DNA from: Flammeovirgaceae bacterium SG7u.111
Lineage (GTDB): Bacteria > Bacteroidota > Bacteroidia > Cytophagales > Flammeovirgaceae
Assembly: GCA_034044135.1 (NCBI GenBank)
Contig: CP139021.1
Coordinates: 6,734,001-6,798,000, forward strand
Length of the DNA stretch: 64,000 bases
Reading direction: 5' to 3'
Numbering within the stretch: position 1 is the stretch's first letter; every line of letters begins with the position of its first letter. Shown in pieces: positions 7,700 to 19,299 of the stretch. The position numbers were made by a program, and so were the translations under genes. Under the pieces are notes generated by a model. That model worked only from the letters and a program-made list of their open reading frames with translations, did not search any database and had not been told where the DNA came from.

Positions 7700-10102
7700 A
7701 TGAAGCTCAAACACTTTCCCCTGTTGGGATTTTTCATCGCCTCCTATTTTACAGCAGTGGGGCAAGGAAATGATTACCCGATCCAGCCCAAAGCATTTAA
7801 CGAGGTAAAAGTAAAAGATGCTTTTTGGGCACCTAAGATCAAGACAAACCAAGAAGTAACCATCCCTATTGCCATCCAAAAAAGCATGGAGTCGGGCAGG
7901 GTAGATAATTTTAAGATTGCTGGAGATCTAATGGATGGGCAGTTTTGCTCTGAATACCCTTTCGACGATTCGGATATCTACAAAATAATTGAAGCGGCAA
8001 GTTATTCACTCCAAACTATTCCAGATCCTGAGCTGGAAAAAACCATCGATTCGCTCATCTATTTCGTGAGCGTGGCCCAAGAAGACGATGGATACATTTA
8101 CACCACCCGCACTATAGGGAAAAACGTGCACGAATGGGCAGGTGATGAACGCTGGGAAAAAGTGAATGACCTCAGTCATGAGCTGTACAACCTTGGACAT
8201 ATGTTTGAAGCAGCGGCAGCGCATTACACCGCTACTGGCAAAAGAACTTTATTGGACATAGCCATCAAATCGGCAGACCTGATAGACGAAGATTTTGGTC
8301 CTGGTAAAATTGAAGACTACCCTGGCCACCAAGAAGTGGAACTGGGCCTAGTAAAACTTTATAGAGTTACCAAAGACGAAAAATACCTAAAGCTTGCCAA
8401 GTACTTTTTAGATATAAGAGGAAAAGAGGGTATAGGAAGCCCCACCACTTACAACCAATCGCACAAGCCTGTGACAGAACAAGAGCATGCGGTTGGCCAT
8501 GCGGTAAGGGCTGCCTATATGTGGATTGCGATGGCAGACGTGGCCGCGCTCACTAGCAACGAAGACTACATTGAAGCTATAGACAGATTGTGGCACGATG
8601 TGGTAGATACCAAAATGTATGTGATAGGAGGAATTGGCGCAACTGGCAACCATGAGGGCTTTGACGATCCGTATGTGTTGCCAAATATGTCGGCATACAA
8701 CGAAACCTGTGCCGCCATTGGTAATGCGCTTTGGAATCACCGCATGTTTTTGATGACGGGCGATAGCAAATACATCGACGTGATGGAACGCTCCATGTAC
8801 AACAATGTTATTTCTGGGGTTTCTGTTTCAGGAGATCATTTCTTCTACCCAAACCCTTTGGCTTCTTACGGGCAGCATTCTCGTAGCGAATGGTTCGGTT
8901 GCGCTTGCTGCCCTCCAAACGTTGCCCGTTTCTTGCCTTACATGCCTGGCCTTATCTACGCCCAAAACGAAAATGATATTTATGTAAACCTGTTTGTATC
9001 GAGCGATGCTACTTTCAAACTGGGTAAAAATGAGCTTTCATTATCGCAAAAAGCGGAACTCCCTTGGGAAGGAACTGCCGAACTTGAAATCACGGCAAAA
9101 AAAGCGATGAAAAGCACCTTAAAAATCCGTATACCGGGCTGGGCTAAAAACCAACCTGTACCAAGCGACCTTTATACGTACGCTTCCACGTCTGACAAGA
9201 AAACCAAAATAACGGTAAATGGAGAAGAAGTTCCTTACGAGCTTGACGAAAAAGGCTACATCGACATTGACAGGAAATGGAAAAATGGAGATAAAGTTGG
9301 AATCGAATTCCCTTATGAAATCCGTGAGGTAAAGGCGAACCCAAATATTGCAGATGACAAATCGAAAGTAGCGATCGAAAGAGGGCCTATCGTTTATTGC
9401 ACCGAATGGTCTGACTACAAAGATGGACACGTCCTCAACTTAGTTTTTGATCCAAAAAGTACCTTGACCGCTTCTTTTGATAAAGGTTTTTATGGGGGGG
9501 CTACCATTATAGAAGGAGATATAAACAAAGCGAAGAAAAACTTGGACGAGTCGGTAGATGTTTCGGAAAAAGATCATTTAAAACTCATCCCTTATTACCT
9601 CTGGAACAACCGTGGCCCAGGTGAAATGAGGGTGTGGCTCCCTACCGAAGTGGATGCGACCCGACCTCTCCCCGCTCCTACCAAGGCTAGTAAAAGCATC
9701 GTGACGGCATCTGTAAAAAGCAAAGCAATCATAGCTATAAACGATCAACAATATCCTAAAACATCTAACGACTCTTCAAATCCTTACCTTCACTGGTGGC
9801 CCAAAAAAGGAACATGGGAATGGGTTCAGTACGAGTTTGAAGCAGCACAAGAGGTGTCGGAAGTGAAAGTATATTGGTACGATGATGGTCCATTTGGCGG
9901 TTGCCGAATTCCTAACACATGGGAAGTGGTATATGAAAAAGATGGCGAATGGGTTCCAGTAAAAACAGATCAAGCATACAAAGTGAGCAAAGATGATTGG
10001 AACACCATTAAGTTTGAGCCAATTACCGCAAAAAAAGTTCGTCTAAAGATAAAACTAGATAAAAAATTTGCTGCTGGGCTCCATGAGTGGATTGTAGAGT
10101 AA
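7700..10102 (+). CDS. GH127 family beta-L-arabinofuranosidase-type glycosidase
   Basis: This 800-residue protein has a type I signal peptide (about 1-21) and so is probably periplasmic. The (alpha/alpha)6 barrel of GH127 (formerly DUF1680) occupies about 30-420. In characterised GH127 enzymes a cysteine is the nucleophile and a zinc ion is held by Glu and Cys residues; the counterparts here are Glu335 and Cys337 (motif ETC) and Cys403-Cys404 (motif CACC). Beta-sandwich domains follow, and the last 110 residues or so look like a discoidin-type module. It should release terminal beta-L-arabinofuranose. A related but distinct GH127 gene follows at 10359, so the two probably act on different linkages. 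Confidence 0.9.
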   Translation: MKLKHFPLLGFFIASYFTAVGQGNDYPIQPKAFNEVKVKDAFWAPKIKTNQEVTIPIAIQKSMESGRVDNFKIAGDLMDGQFCSEYPFDDSDIYKIIEAASYSLQTIPDPELEKTIDSLIYFVSVAQEDDGYIYTTRTIGKNVHEWAGDERWEKVNDLSHELYNLGHMFEAAAAHYTATGKRTLLDIAIKSADLIDEDFGPGKIEDYPGHQEVELGLVKLYRVTKDEKYLKLAKYFLDIRGKEGIGSPTTYNQSHKPVTEQEHAVGHAVRAAYMWIAMADVAALTSNEDYIEAIDRLWHDVVDTKMYVIGGIGATGNHEGFDDPYVLPNMSAYNETCAAIGNALWNHRMFLMTGDSKYIDVMERSMYNNVISGVSVSGDHFFYPNPLASYGQHSRSEWFGCACCPPNVARFLPYMPGLIYAQNENDIYVNLFVSSDATFKLGKNELSLSQKAELPWEGTAELEITAKKAMKSTLKIRIPGWAKNQPVPSDLYTYASTSDKKTKITVNGEEVPYELDEKGYIDIDRKWKNGDKVGIEFPYEIREVKANPNIADDKSKVAIERGPIVYCTEWSDYKDGHVLNLVFDPKSTLTASFDKGFYGGATIIEGDINKAKKNLDESVDVSEKDHLKLIPYYLWNNRGPGEMRVWLPTEVDATRPLPAPTKASKSIVTASVKSKAIIAINDQQYPKTSNDSSNPYLHWWPKKGTWEWVQYEFEAAQEVSEVKVYWYDDGPFGGCRIPNTWEVVYEKDGEWVPVKTDQAYKVSKDDWNTIKFEPITAKKVRLKIKLDKKFAAGLHEWIVE

Positions 10103-10159
10103 ATACACTGAAAACTAATTTTTCTGATGTTTTTCTCCTCTATTTTAGAGAACCTGAAG

Positions 10160-10191
10160 GTTGCTGGTTGCTAGATTCTGGTTACTAGTTT
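10160..10191 (+). repeat. Intergenic TAGCAAC-type repeat, copy 2 (inverted form)
   Basis: A 32-nt stretch containing GTTGCTAG and ending GTTACTAGTTT. It matches 12835-12866 at 26 of 32 positions, and its GTTGCTAG word is the complement of the CTAGCAAC words at 2676-2694 and 12799-12812. Confidence 0.5.
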
Positions 10192-10264
10192 TTTTATAAT
10201 TGAAACGCCTGAAAAACAAAAACTAGGAATCACCAACAAGAACTGGATAGAGGAATAAATAAGT

Positions 10265-10332
10265 ACGGTCAAAAACCAGAAAACCTATGTTTTTGACCGT
10301 AGGTAACCAAGGGCTGCGGTACAGCCCTTGGT
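10265..10332 (+). other. Two adjacent strong hairpins between the GH127 genes
   Basis: ACGGTCAAAAAC (10265-10276) pairs perfectly with GTTTTTGACCGT (10289-10300). Right after it, ACCAAGGGCTG (10306-10316) pairs perfectly with CAGCCCTTGGT (10322-10332). Neither is followed by a T-run, so these are not ordinary terminators; they may protect the downstream mRNA or mark a processing site. Confidence 0.5.
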
Positions 10333-10358
10333 ATTTAAAGACGGAAAATAACGAATAA

Positions 10359-12773
10359 ATGAAACAACTTTTAAAACTGGGCATTGGCATGTCCCTGCTA
10401 CTTCTTCCTTTCGGTTGTAACCAAAAGGAAGAAACTAGCAATACTTCACAAGACTACCCTATCCAACCTGTAAATTTTACTTCCGTAGAGTTTACCGATG
10501 GATTTTGGTCACCAAAAATTGAAACTAACCGCACTGTTTCTATTCCCAGTGCTTTTGGAAAGTGCAGCGTAACAGGAAGATTCAGCAACTTCGCCATAGC
10601 AGGAAAATTAGAAGAAGGCGAACATAAAGGTGATTTCCCTTTCGACGATACAGATGTGTACAAAGTGCTGGAAGGTGCATCGTACACCCTTGCTGCTCAA
10701 AATGACCCAAAACTGAATACCTTTCTCGACAGCGTAATCCATTTGATTGATGCTGCGCAAGAAGATGACGGTTATTTGTTTACAGCCAGAACCAACAACA
10801 GTGAGCACCTAAGAGGATGGATGGGCGACCATCGCTGGGAAAGGCTAAACAGCCATGAACTTTACAACAGTGGTCACTTGTTGGAAGCGGCAGTTGCCCA
10901 CCACGAAGCTACTGGCAAGGATAATTTATTGAACGTAGCCATCAAAAATGCCAACTTAATCGACCAAGATTTTGGTCCTGGTGAAAACCAACTACATTGC
11001 CCATCGGGCCACCCAATTGTGGAAATGGCTTTGGTAAAACTGTACCGTGAAACGGGCGACAAACGCTACCTCACCCTTGCTCAATATTTTATTGATGAAA
11101 CGGGAGTTGGTACAGATGGCCATAAACTGAACCCATATAGCCAAGACCATATGCCAATCAAAGACCAAAAAGAAGCGGTGGGGCACGCCGTGAGGTTTGG
11201 CTATTTGTACTCTGGCGTAACCGACATAGCCGCCATTACAGGAAATGAAGAGTATAAAAAAGCAATTTTACGCCTGTGGGACAATGTAGTTTCCAAAAAA
11301 CTCTACATCACTGGTGGCATAGGAGCACGATCGATGGGCGAAGGTTTTGGGGAAAACTACGAGCTTCCCAATATGACCGCCTATTGCGAAACTTGCGCGT
11401 CCATTTCCAATGTCTATTGGAACCACCGCATGTTCTTGCTTTTTGGCGAATCGAAATATTATGATGTGCTTGAACGAACCTTGTACAACGGGCTGATTGC
11501 AGGAATTTCCCTCAGTGGCGACAAGTTTTTCTACGATAACCCACTCGAATCTGACGGTTCGCATGACCGCGCTCCTTGGTTCGAATGCGCATGCTGCCCG
11601 GGCAACATCACACGATTCATGGCTTCCGTTCCGGGTTACCAATATGCGGTGAAAGACAATAACATTTATGTAAACCTTTTTGCATCAGGAACTTCCAACT
11701 TGGATGTAGCAGGAAAAGAAGTGAGCCTAAAACAGGAAACAAATTATCCTTGGAAAGGAAAAGTGAGCATTGAAGTGTTGACTGAAACCGAAAGCGATAT
11801 TAAAGTAAGGATTCCCGGATGGGCTCAAAACCAAGCCGTTCCTTCTGATTTGTACAAGTTTACGAGCGATGCCGCCTCGGCTTTCACCTTGAAAATAAAT
11901 GGAGAAGATGTAAAGGCGGAAATGGAAAAAGGCTACGCCATTCTCTCCAACGATTGGAGCAAAGGCGACGTAATTGAACTGGAGCTTCCTATGGAAACGA
12001 AAAGAGTTCGCGCCCATGAAAAAGTGGTGTACGATGAAGGGAAAACCGCTTTCCAGCGTGGGCCTGTGGTGTATTGCTTCGAAGGAGTGGATTATAAAGA
12101 AGGAAGTGTTTTCAGCACCTACGTTCCTGAAAGCACAACCGTAGCATCTACTTTCGAACCTGATTTTTTGAATGGAGTAGTTACGCTGAGCGTAGCTGGA
12201 AAAGGACTTTACAAAGAAGGTGGAGAAGTGAAAGAAAAGGATGTGGAACTAAAAGCCATCCCCTACTACAGCTGGAACAACAGGGGGAAATCGGAGATGT
12301 TGGTTTGGATGCCGGAGGATGCGCAACATGCCAGCCTGAGAGATGAAAACAGCTTAATGGCAAAAGCAAAGCCTTCTACCCCAGATTGGGACCAAGGCAA
12401 TGGATTGAAAGACGGGTTTACCCCAAAAAGCTCAGGTGATGTTGATAAAAACTTCTTCTTCTGGTGGTTGAAAAACGGAACGGAAGAATGGGTGAAATAC
12501 GAGTTTGAAAAACCCGTAACCATTTCCAGTTCTGAAGTTTATTGGTTGGATTACGAGCATTACGATTATACCGCCAAACAGCCTAAGGCTTGGGAATTGC
12601 AATACCTAAAAGGAAACGAATGGATTCCCGTAAAGAACAAAAACGCCTACGGTACTGCGCTCAATCAATTTAACGAGGTAATATTTGAACCTATGACCAC
12701 CACAGCAATCAGGCTCAATGCCACGCTTCAAGACAGCGTTTCAGCAGGAATATTGGAATGGAGGTTGAATTAA
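10359..12773 (+). CDS. GH127 family beta-L-arabinofuranosidase-type lipoprotein
   Basis: This 804-residue paralogue of the preceding protein has a lipoprotein signal (LPFGC, Cys20), so it is membrane-anchored rather than soluble. The catalytic (alpha/alpha)6 barrel lies at about 32-435. The zinc-thiolate set is intact: Glu344 and Cys346 (ETC), and Cys412-Cys413 (in CACCPGN). Beta-sandwich regions follow, and the last 120 residues or so resemble a discoidin-type module. Expected activity is release of beta-linked L-arabinofuranose. The different membrane signal from the upstream GH127 suggests the two enzymes act at different places or steps. Confidence 0.9.
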   Translation: MKQLLKLGIGMSLLLLPFGCNQKEETSNTSQDYPIQPVNFTSVEFTDGFWSPKIETNRTVSIPSAFGKCSVTGRFSNFAIAGKLEEGEHKGDFPFDDTDVYKVLEGASYTLAAQNDPKLNTFLDSVIHLIDAAQEDDGYLFTARTNNSEHLRGWMGDHRWERLNSHELYNSGHLLEAAVAHHEATGKDNLLNVAIKNANLIDQDFGPGENQLHCPSGHPIVEMALVKLYRETGDKRYLTLAQYFIDETGVGTDGHKLNPYSQDHMPIKDQKEAVGHAVRFGYLYSGVTDIAAITGNEEYKKAILRLWDNVVSKKLYITGGIGARSMGEGFGENYELPNMTAYCETCASISNVYWNHRMFLLFGESKYYDVLERTLYNGLIAGISLSGDKFFYDNPLESDGSHDRAPWFECACCPGNITRFMASVPGYQYAVKDNNIYVNLFASGTSNLDVAGKEVSLKQETNYPWKGKVSIEVLTETESDIKVRIPGWAQNQAVPSDLYKFTSDAASAFTLKINGEDVKAEMEKGYAILSNDWSKGDVIELELPMETKRVRAHEKVVYDEGKTAFQRGPVVYCFEGVDYKEGSVFSTYVPESTTVASTFEPDFLNGVVTLSVAGKGLYKEGGEVKEKDVELKAIPYYSWNNRGKSEMLVWMPEDAQHASLRDENSLMAKAKPSTPDWDQGNGLKDGFTPKSSGDVDKNFFFWWLKNGTEEWVKYEFEKPVTISSSEVYWLDYEHYDYTAKQPKAWELQYLKGNEWIPVKNKNAYGTALNQFNEVIFEPMTTTAIRLNATLQDSVSAGILEWRLN

Positions 12774-12798
12774 TTACAAACCAAACTCTTGTAGTTAT

Positions 12799-12866
12799 CA
12801 GCAACTAGCAACATCTATGTCACTCTGGCTAAAAGTCGCTAGTTGCTGGGCTCTTGTTACTAGTTT
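12799..12866. repeat. Intergenic TAGCAAC-type repeat, hairpin-forming pair
   Basis: CAGCAACTAGCAAC (12799-12812) and GTCGCTAGTTGCTG (12835-12848) form an inverted pair with one mismatch. The right arm continues into GTTACTAGTTT (12856-12866), shared with 10160-10191. Another CTAGCAACT word lies just downstream at about 12889-12897. Confidence 0.5.
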
Positions 12867-12984
12867 ATGCTAACTGTTCACGCCCCTACTAGCAACTATC
12901 CACAAGGGCTGAGAAGTTGCGAAATGAATACATAAAAAAGTGCGCTGATTTAGTTACACAATTATTCACAACGAACCAACAAAA

Positions 12985-13830
12985 ATGAAAAAAACAACAT
13001 TCTTTCCGCTTGCTATCGCAGCTTGTATGGTCATGAGTGCTTTTTCTTGGATAAGCACCCAGAATGCTACTAGCCAAGGAAAACAGCTTCAAGAGGAATA
13101 CAAAATCATTTCCCCACCCAAAAAACTGGGGCTTGACCCTTTTTATAAGAAATATGTGAACGTAAATGGCATCCATATCATTTCTTCACACAAAGTACCA
13201 GACGAAGCTGTTTTTGCAGCCTGCCGCACGGTCAATTTTATGACGGGCATGCTTCCTAAAAACGTATTGCACGAAATGGTGAAGCGCGATACAAAAGTGG
13301 GAATCATGGCGCGCTACGAAGGCACCACCGACATTCCCGAACACAAACACTTGGAAAGCGATACCACCCTGAACTGGGACCTGCGTGCAAGAGGCTTGGG
13401 AGGAACTTTGGAAGACCCATTAACCACTTGTGCCGAGGAAAACCTACTTTGCTACCAAATAGATAAATACCACGCGGAGGACATCCTTATCCATGAATTT
13501 TCCCATACCATCCACGGAGTGGGAATCCTATCAGTAGAGCCAGATTTCAACGAGACGCTGCAAAAAGCAATGGATGCAGCCTTGGCAGCGGGCAAATATC
13601 AAAATGTATATGCCGCCACCGATATCCATGAATATTGGGCAGAAGGGGTTCAAGATTGGTTTGGGGTAAATGCGGAAGTACCTGAGCCAGACGGCAAGCA
13701 CAACTATGTGAACACTAGGGAAGAACTAAAAAAATACGATCCCACGCTCTATGAAATCATCGGAAGGTTTTTCCCCGAAACAGACGAAGTCGCTTCTTGC
13801 CATGCCAAGGAAAACCTTTACACAGAATAA
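12985..13830 (+). CDS. Secreted HExxH zinc metallopeptidase-like protein
   Basis: This 281-residue protein has an N-terminal signal or anchor (about 1-30). A gluzincin-like zinc site is visible: HEFSH (His170, Glu171, His174) and, about 40 residues later, HEYWAEG with Glu216 or Glu220 as likely third ligand. I do not recognise the exact family; the HExxH region and trailing EYWAE are reminiscent of the lethal-factor-like/M34 type catalytic fold. It sits between GH127 and GH146 genes, only 39 nt before the latter, so it is surely part of the locus. A peptidase would make sense if the substrate is an arabinosylated glycoprotein; a non-proteolytic role cannot be excluded. Confidence 0.65.
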   Translation: MKKTTFFPLAIAACMVMSAFSWISTQNATSQGKQLQEEYKIISPPKKLGLDPFYKKYVNVNGIHIISSHKVPDEAVFAACRTVNFMTGMLPKNVLHEMVKRDTKVGIMARYEGTTDIPEHKHLESDTTLNWDLRARGLGGTLEDPLTTCAEENLLCYQIDKYHAEDILIHEFSHTIHGVGILSVEPDFNETLQKAMDAALAAGKYQNVYAATDIHEYWAEGVQDWFGVNAEVPEPDGKHNYVNTREELKKYDPTLYEIIGRFFPETDEVASCHAKENLYTE

Positions 13831-13869
13831 ACATTGCTATAAAGCTTAAGTCATAGATTATAAAACCAA

Positions 13870-16233
13870 ATGAAAATCATACAACGAATCATCATTTTTG
13901 GGCTTTCCACTTTTTTATTGGCCAACTGCCAAACGAAAAAAGAAGAGGTTTTTATAAAAACAGAAGGACCAGAAGTAGTCAATTTTAAAGTACTTCCTTT
14001 TGAACTTCCAGATGTAAAACTGCTGGACGGTCCTTTTAAACACGCTACGGAACTCAACAAGCAATACCTCCTAAACTATGAGCCTGACCGCTTGATGGCA
14101 AGGTTCAGGGACGAGGCTGACTTAGAACCAAAAGCGGAGCAATACGGCGGCTGGGAAGGAGAAACACTTGCTGGCCACACACTTGGACATTATTTGAGCG
14201 CTTGCGCCTTGATGTACCAAACTTCTGGCGAAAAGGTCTTTTTGGACAGGGTAAACCACATAGTAGCAGAGCTAGATACCTGCCAACAAGCTGATAAGGA
14301 TGGATACATGGGTGCATTTCCCGATGGGAAAAAAGTTTTTACCGAAGAAATAGCCAAAGGGGAAATTCGCTCCCAAGGCTTCGACCTCAACGGACTTTGG
14401 GCACCAATTTATACCATGCACAAGGTGATGGCTGGCTTGAGAGATGCGTACCACTTGTGTGGAAACGAAAAAGCCCTCGTGATTGAAAGCAAATTTACCA
14501 ACTGGCTGGGCACTATCGTAAAAGACCTCAATGAGGAGCAAATCCAAAATATGCTGAATTGCGAGCATGGGGGCGTAAATGAAACCTTGGCAGACCTTTA
14601 TGCCGATACAGGCGAGAAAAAATACCTCGACCTTGCCAATGTGTTCTACCACAAAAGTATTCTTGATCCTTTGGCTGAAGAAAAGGACATTTTACCCGGA
14701 AAACATGGAAACACGCAGATTCCAAAACTGATTGGCTTGGCACGAACTTATGAGCTTACGGGCAATGCCAAGGATAAAAATGCAGCTGATTTCTTCTGGG
14801 AGACAGTGGTAAAACACCACTCTTACGTAACAGGCGGGCATGGAAACCACGAGTATTTTGGCCCTGCCGATACCTTGAGAAACCGCCTGAGCGATGGAAC
14901 TACCGAAACCTGCAATGTGTATAATATGCTCAAACTTTCCCGCCATTTGTTTGAGTGGGAAGCTTCTGCCGAAGTGGCCGACTACTATGAAAGAGCATTG
15001 TTCAACCAAATTCTTTCCTCCCAACACCCTCGTGACGGAAGGGTTATTTACAACATGTCCTTGGAAATGGGCGGGTACAAAGTGTACCAAGACCCTGAAT
15101 GGTTCACTTGCTGCATAGGCACAGGTATGGAAAACCATAGCAAATACGCGGCAAACATTTATTACCACAACCATGAAGAACTTTACGTTTCCCAATTCAT
15201 CGCTTCGGAACTAAACTGGGCGAAAAAAGGGGTGAAAGTGACCCAAGAGACTACTTACCCAGAAGGAAAAGACATCACCTTGAACTTTGAGGTGGAAAAA
15301 CCGGTGTATTTCACCTTAAAAATAAGACAGCCTTATTGGTTGGTGACCGAGGATTTGAAAGTAATGGTAAATGGAGAGGAATTTACGGCGACTAAAACTG
15401 CTGGAAGTTTTTATGCCATCAAAAAAACTTGGAAAACAGGCGACAAAGTGGAAATTTCCATGCCTTTCAGGCTAAGGTTGGAAACCATGCCCGACGATTC
15501 GGACAGGGTGGCGGTGATGTACGGTCCGCTGGTTTTGGCTGGCGACTTGGGGGAAATAGAAGACCCGAAAGCACATGACCTCGATTTTGTTCCCGTCATC
15601 ATGACCGAGGACAGAAACCCCGAAAATTGGCTAAAACCCGTTGAAGGCAAGCCCAATACTTTTGTGAGCACGCAAGTTGGAAACCCAAGGGACGTGACTT
15701 TCAAACCATTTTATAAAACCTCTGGACGCAGGTATTCTGTTTATTTCGACCTTTTCACACAAGAAAAATGGGCGAAATACCAAGCCGATTACCAAGCTGA
15801 GCTGGAAAGAAAGAAAAAGCTAGAGGAAATGACCTTCGACTTCTTCCAACCGGGCGAAATGCAGCCAGAACGCGACCATAATTTCCAAGGCGACAGCACA
15901 GAAGTGATCGAGTTTGACGGAAGGAAAGCCCGCCATGCCAACAGGAGCGGTTGGTTCTCATTCGACATGACGACCATGAAAGGACAGCCAATGGCTTTGG
16001 TGATAGAATATTGGGGCGGATTCACAGGCTCCAAAACGTTTGACATCCTTGTAGATGGGCAAAAAATAGTGACGGAAAATATTTCAGGCAAAAAAGACGG
16101 CTCTTACATAGATGTACAATATGACATTCCAGACGACCTGACCGTGAGCAAAGATAAGATAACTATCCGCTTCCAACCTCACGAAGGGCATAGAGCAGGA
16201 CCGATCTTCGCCGCAAGAATGATCAAAAGATAA
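13870..16233 (+). CDS. GH146-type beta-L-arabinofuranosidase lipoprotein
   Basis: This 787-residue protein has a lipoprotein signal (LLANC, Cys20). It belongs to the DUF1680 clan but to the GH146 branch rather than GH127: the N-terminal part has the branch's YGGWEGETLAGHTLGHYLSA stretch (about 92-111). Active-site residues are Glu346 and Cys348 (ETC) and Cys414-Cys415 (FTCCIGTG). The barrel spans about 45-430, with beta domains and a C-terminal sandwich after it. Characterised GH146 enzymes remove beta-L-arabinofuranose from pectic side chains. The gene follows the metallopeptidase-like gene closely and ends in a strong terminator at 16261-16293. Confidence 0.88.
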   Translation: MKIIQRIIIFGLSTFLLANCQTKKEEVFIKTEGPEVVNFKVLPFELPDVKLLDGPFKHATELNKQYLLNYEPDRLMARFRDEADLEPKAEQYGGWEGETLAGHTLGHYLSACALMYQTSGEKVFLDRVNHIVAELDTCQQADKDGYMGAFPDGKKVFTEEIAKGEIRSQGFDLNGLWAPIYTMHKVMAGLRDAYHLCGNEKALVIESKFTNWLGTIVKDLNEEQIQNMLNCEHGGVNETLADLYADTGEKKYLDLANVFYHKSILDPLAEEKDILPGKHGNTQIPKLIGLARTYELTGNAKDKNAADFFWETVVKHHSYVTGGHGNHEYFGPADTLRNRLSDGTTETCNVYNMLKLSRHLFEWEASAEVADYYERALFNQILSSQHPRDGRVIYNMSLEMGGYKVYQDPEWFTCCIGTGMENHSKYAANIYYHNHEELYVSQFIASELNWAKKGVKVTQETTYPEGKDITLNFEVEKPVYFTLKIRQPYWLVTEDLKVMVNGEEFTATKTAGSFYAIKKTWKTGDKVEISMPFRLRLETMPDDSDRVAVMYGPLVLAGDLGEIEDPKAHDLDFVPVIMTEDRNPENWLKPVEGKPNTFVSTQVGNPRDVTFKPFYKTSGRRYSVYFDLFTQEKWAKYQADYQAELERKKKLEEMTFDFFQPGEMQPERDHNFQGDSTEVIEFDGRKARHANRSGWFSFDMTTMKGQPMALVIEYWGGFTGSKTFDILVDGQKIVTENISGKKDGSYIDVQYDIPDDLTVSKDKITIRFQPHEGHRAGPIFAARMIKR

Positions 16234-16260
16234 CTTAGTTTTTTTAATTCACCTATTGGA

Positions 16261-16293
16261 AAAGGATAGAGGCTTCGTCTCTATCCTTTTTTT
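16261..16293 (+). terminator. Terminator after the GH146 gene
   Basis: AAAGGATAGAG (16261-16271) pairs with CTCTATCCTTT (16279-16289), followed by a T-run. It separates the enzyme operon from the GH97 gene. Confidence 0.85.
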
Positions 16294-16315
16294 ATGTATT
16301 CTATTTCTATAGTAA

Positions 16316-18508
<2,193 letters not shown>

Positions 18509-18524
18509 GAGCATTTTAAAAAGC

Positions 18525-18572
18525 AAAAAGGGTAGAGCTGGGAATAAATTTCCCAGCTCTACCCTTTTTATA
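18525..18572 (+). terminator. Terminator after the GH97 gene
   Basis: A perfect 20-bp stem, 18525-18544 with 18550-18569, closes a 5-nt loop and is rich in A on one side and T on the other. It would work in both directions and closes the polysaccharide locus. Confidence 0.9.
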
Positions 18573-19299
18573 CAAATCTCTGAAACCTTACTGAAACCCA
18601 AATTTCTTTAGCCCTCCACGGCTGATCTTTATGGCTTCAGGCAGGTCTATTACTAAGATAAGGGAAATTTGGGAAGAAAGACTTGGCAAAATTGCTTCTA
18701 AAAAATTGCCTAGGAGGCGACATGAGCAAATCGGGCAACTTAAATAAGTTATTTTTATTGTTAAATAAAGTGAAATAAATCAAAATGATTTAACTTCGAG
18801 CCGAAATTGAAAATGAGAATTTTACTCCACACATCCACCTTAGTGTTTTTTGTTGTTACCAGCTAGACCAACAACTAAATCTTACAATCCTATTGATAGC
18901 ACTTTCACGACTTACAAAATACCAATCAAACTACCTTCAATAACAAGATACAACCACGTTAATTAAAATTTACTTTTAATGACATTATTTGAAGTTACTT
19001 TTCAAGTTCGCCTGAGGCTGTCACATGCCTTTATAAAGCGGTACAAACAGTTCGTCGTACAAGGTTCATATCTTATTGGTTTGATTAAATCGAACTTTGA
19101 AAAACCTCCTATCATTCAGGAAAAAACCTCGTTTGCAGCTCTTATTCTACCTTTTGTTTTTAATTAACACCTAGTTATCAATTAATTAATTACTTAAGTA
19201 TACTCTTAAGACTTAGAAAGATTCTTTTTGCAGAAACTAAAATATTCAGTTTTCTGAATACACTAAATTAAGCTTTGTTAATAATTACAATAACTATTT
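18573..19299. other. Long AT-rich intergenic region upstream of the TonB receptor
   Basis: I see no supportable gene in these roughly 730 nt; the open frame at 18979-19167 has no recognisable feature. The only structures noted are GTTGTT/AACAAC arms around 18850-18875, which include a CAGCTAG word, and the inverted repeat at 19243-19260. Confidence 0.4.
19243..19260. promoter_or_regulatory. Inverted repeat upstream of the TonB receptor gene
   Basis: TATTCAG and CTGAATA, separated by four T, form a perfect 7-bp inverted repeat 39 nt before the start codon. It could be an operator for a dimeric regulator. Confidence 0.4.

Noticed and set aside
18979-19167. 62-codon frame before the TonB receptor
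   Set aside because: No homology pattern, no ribosome-binding context and no conserved features.
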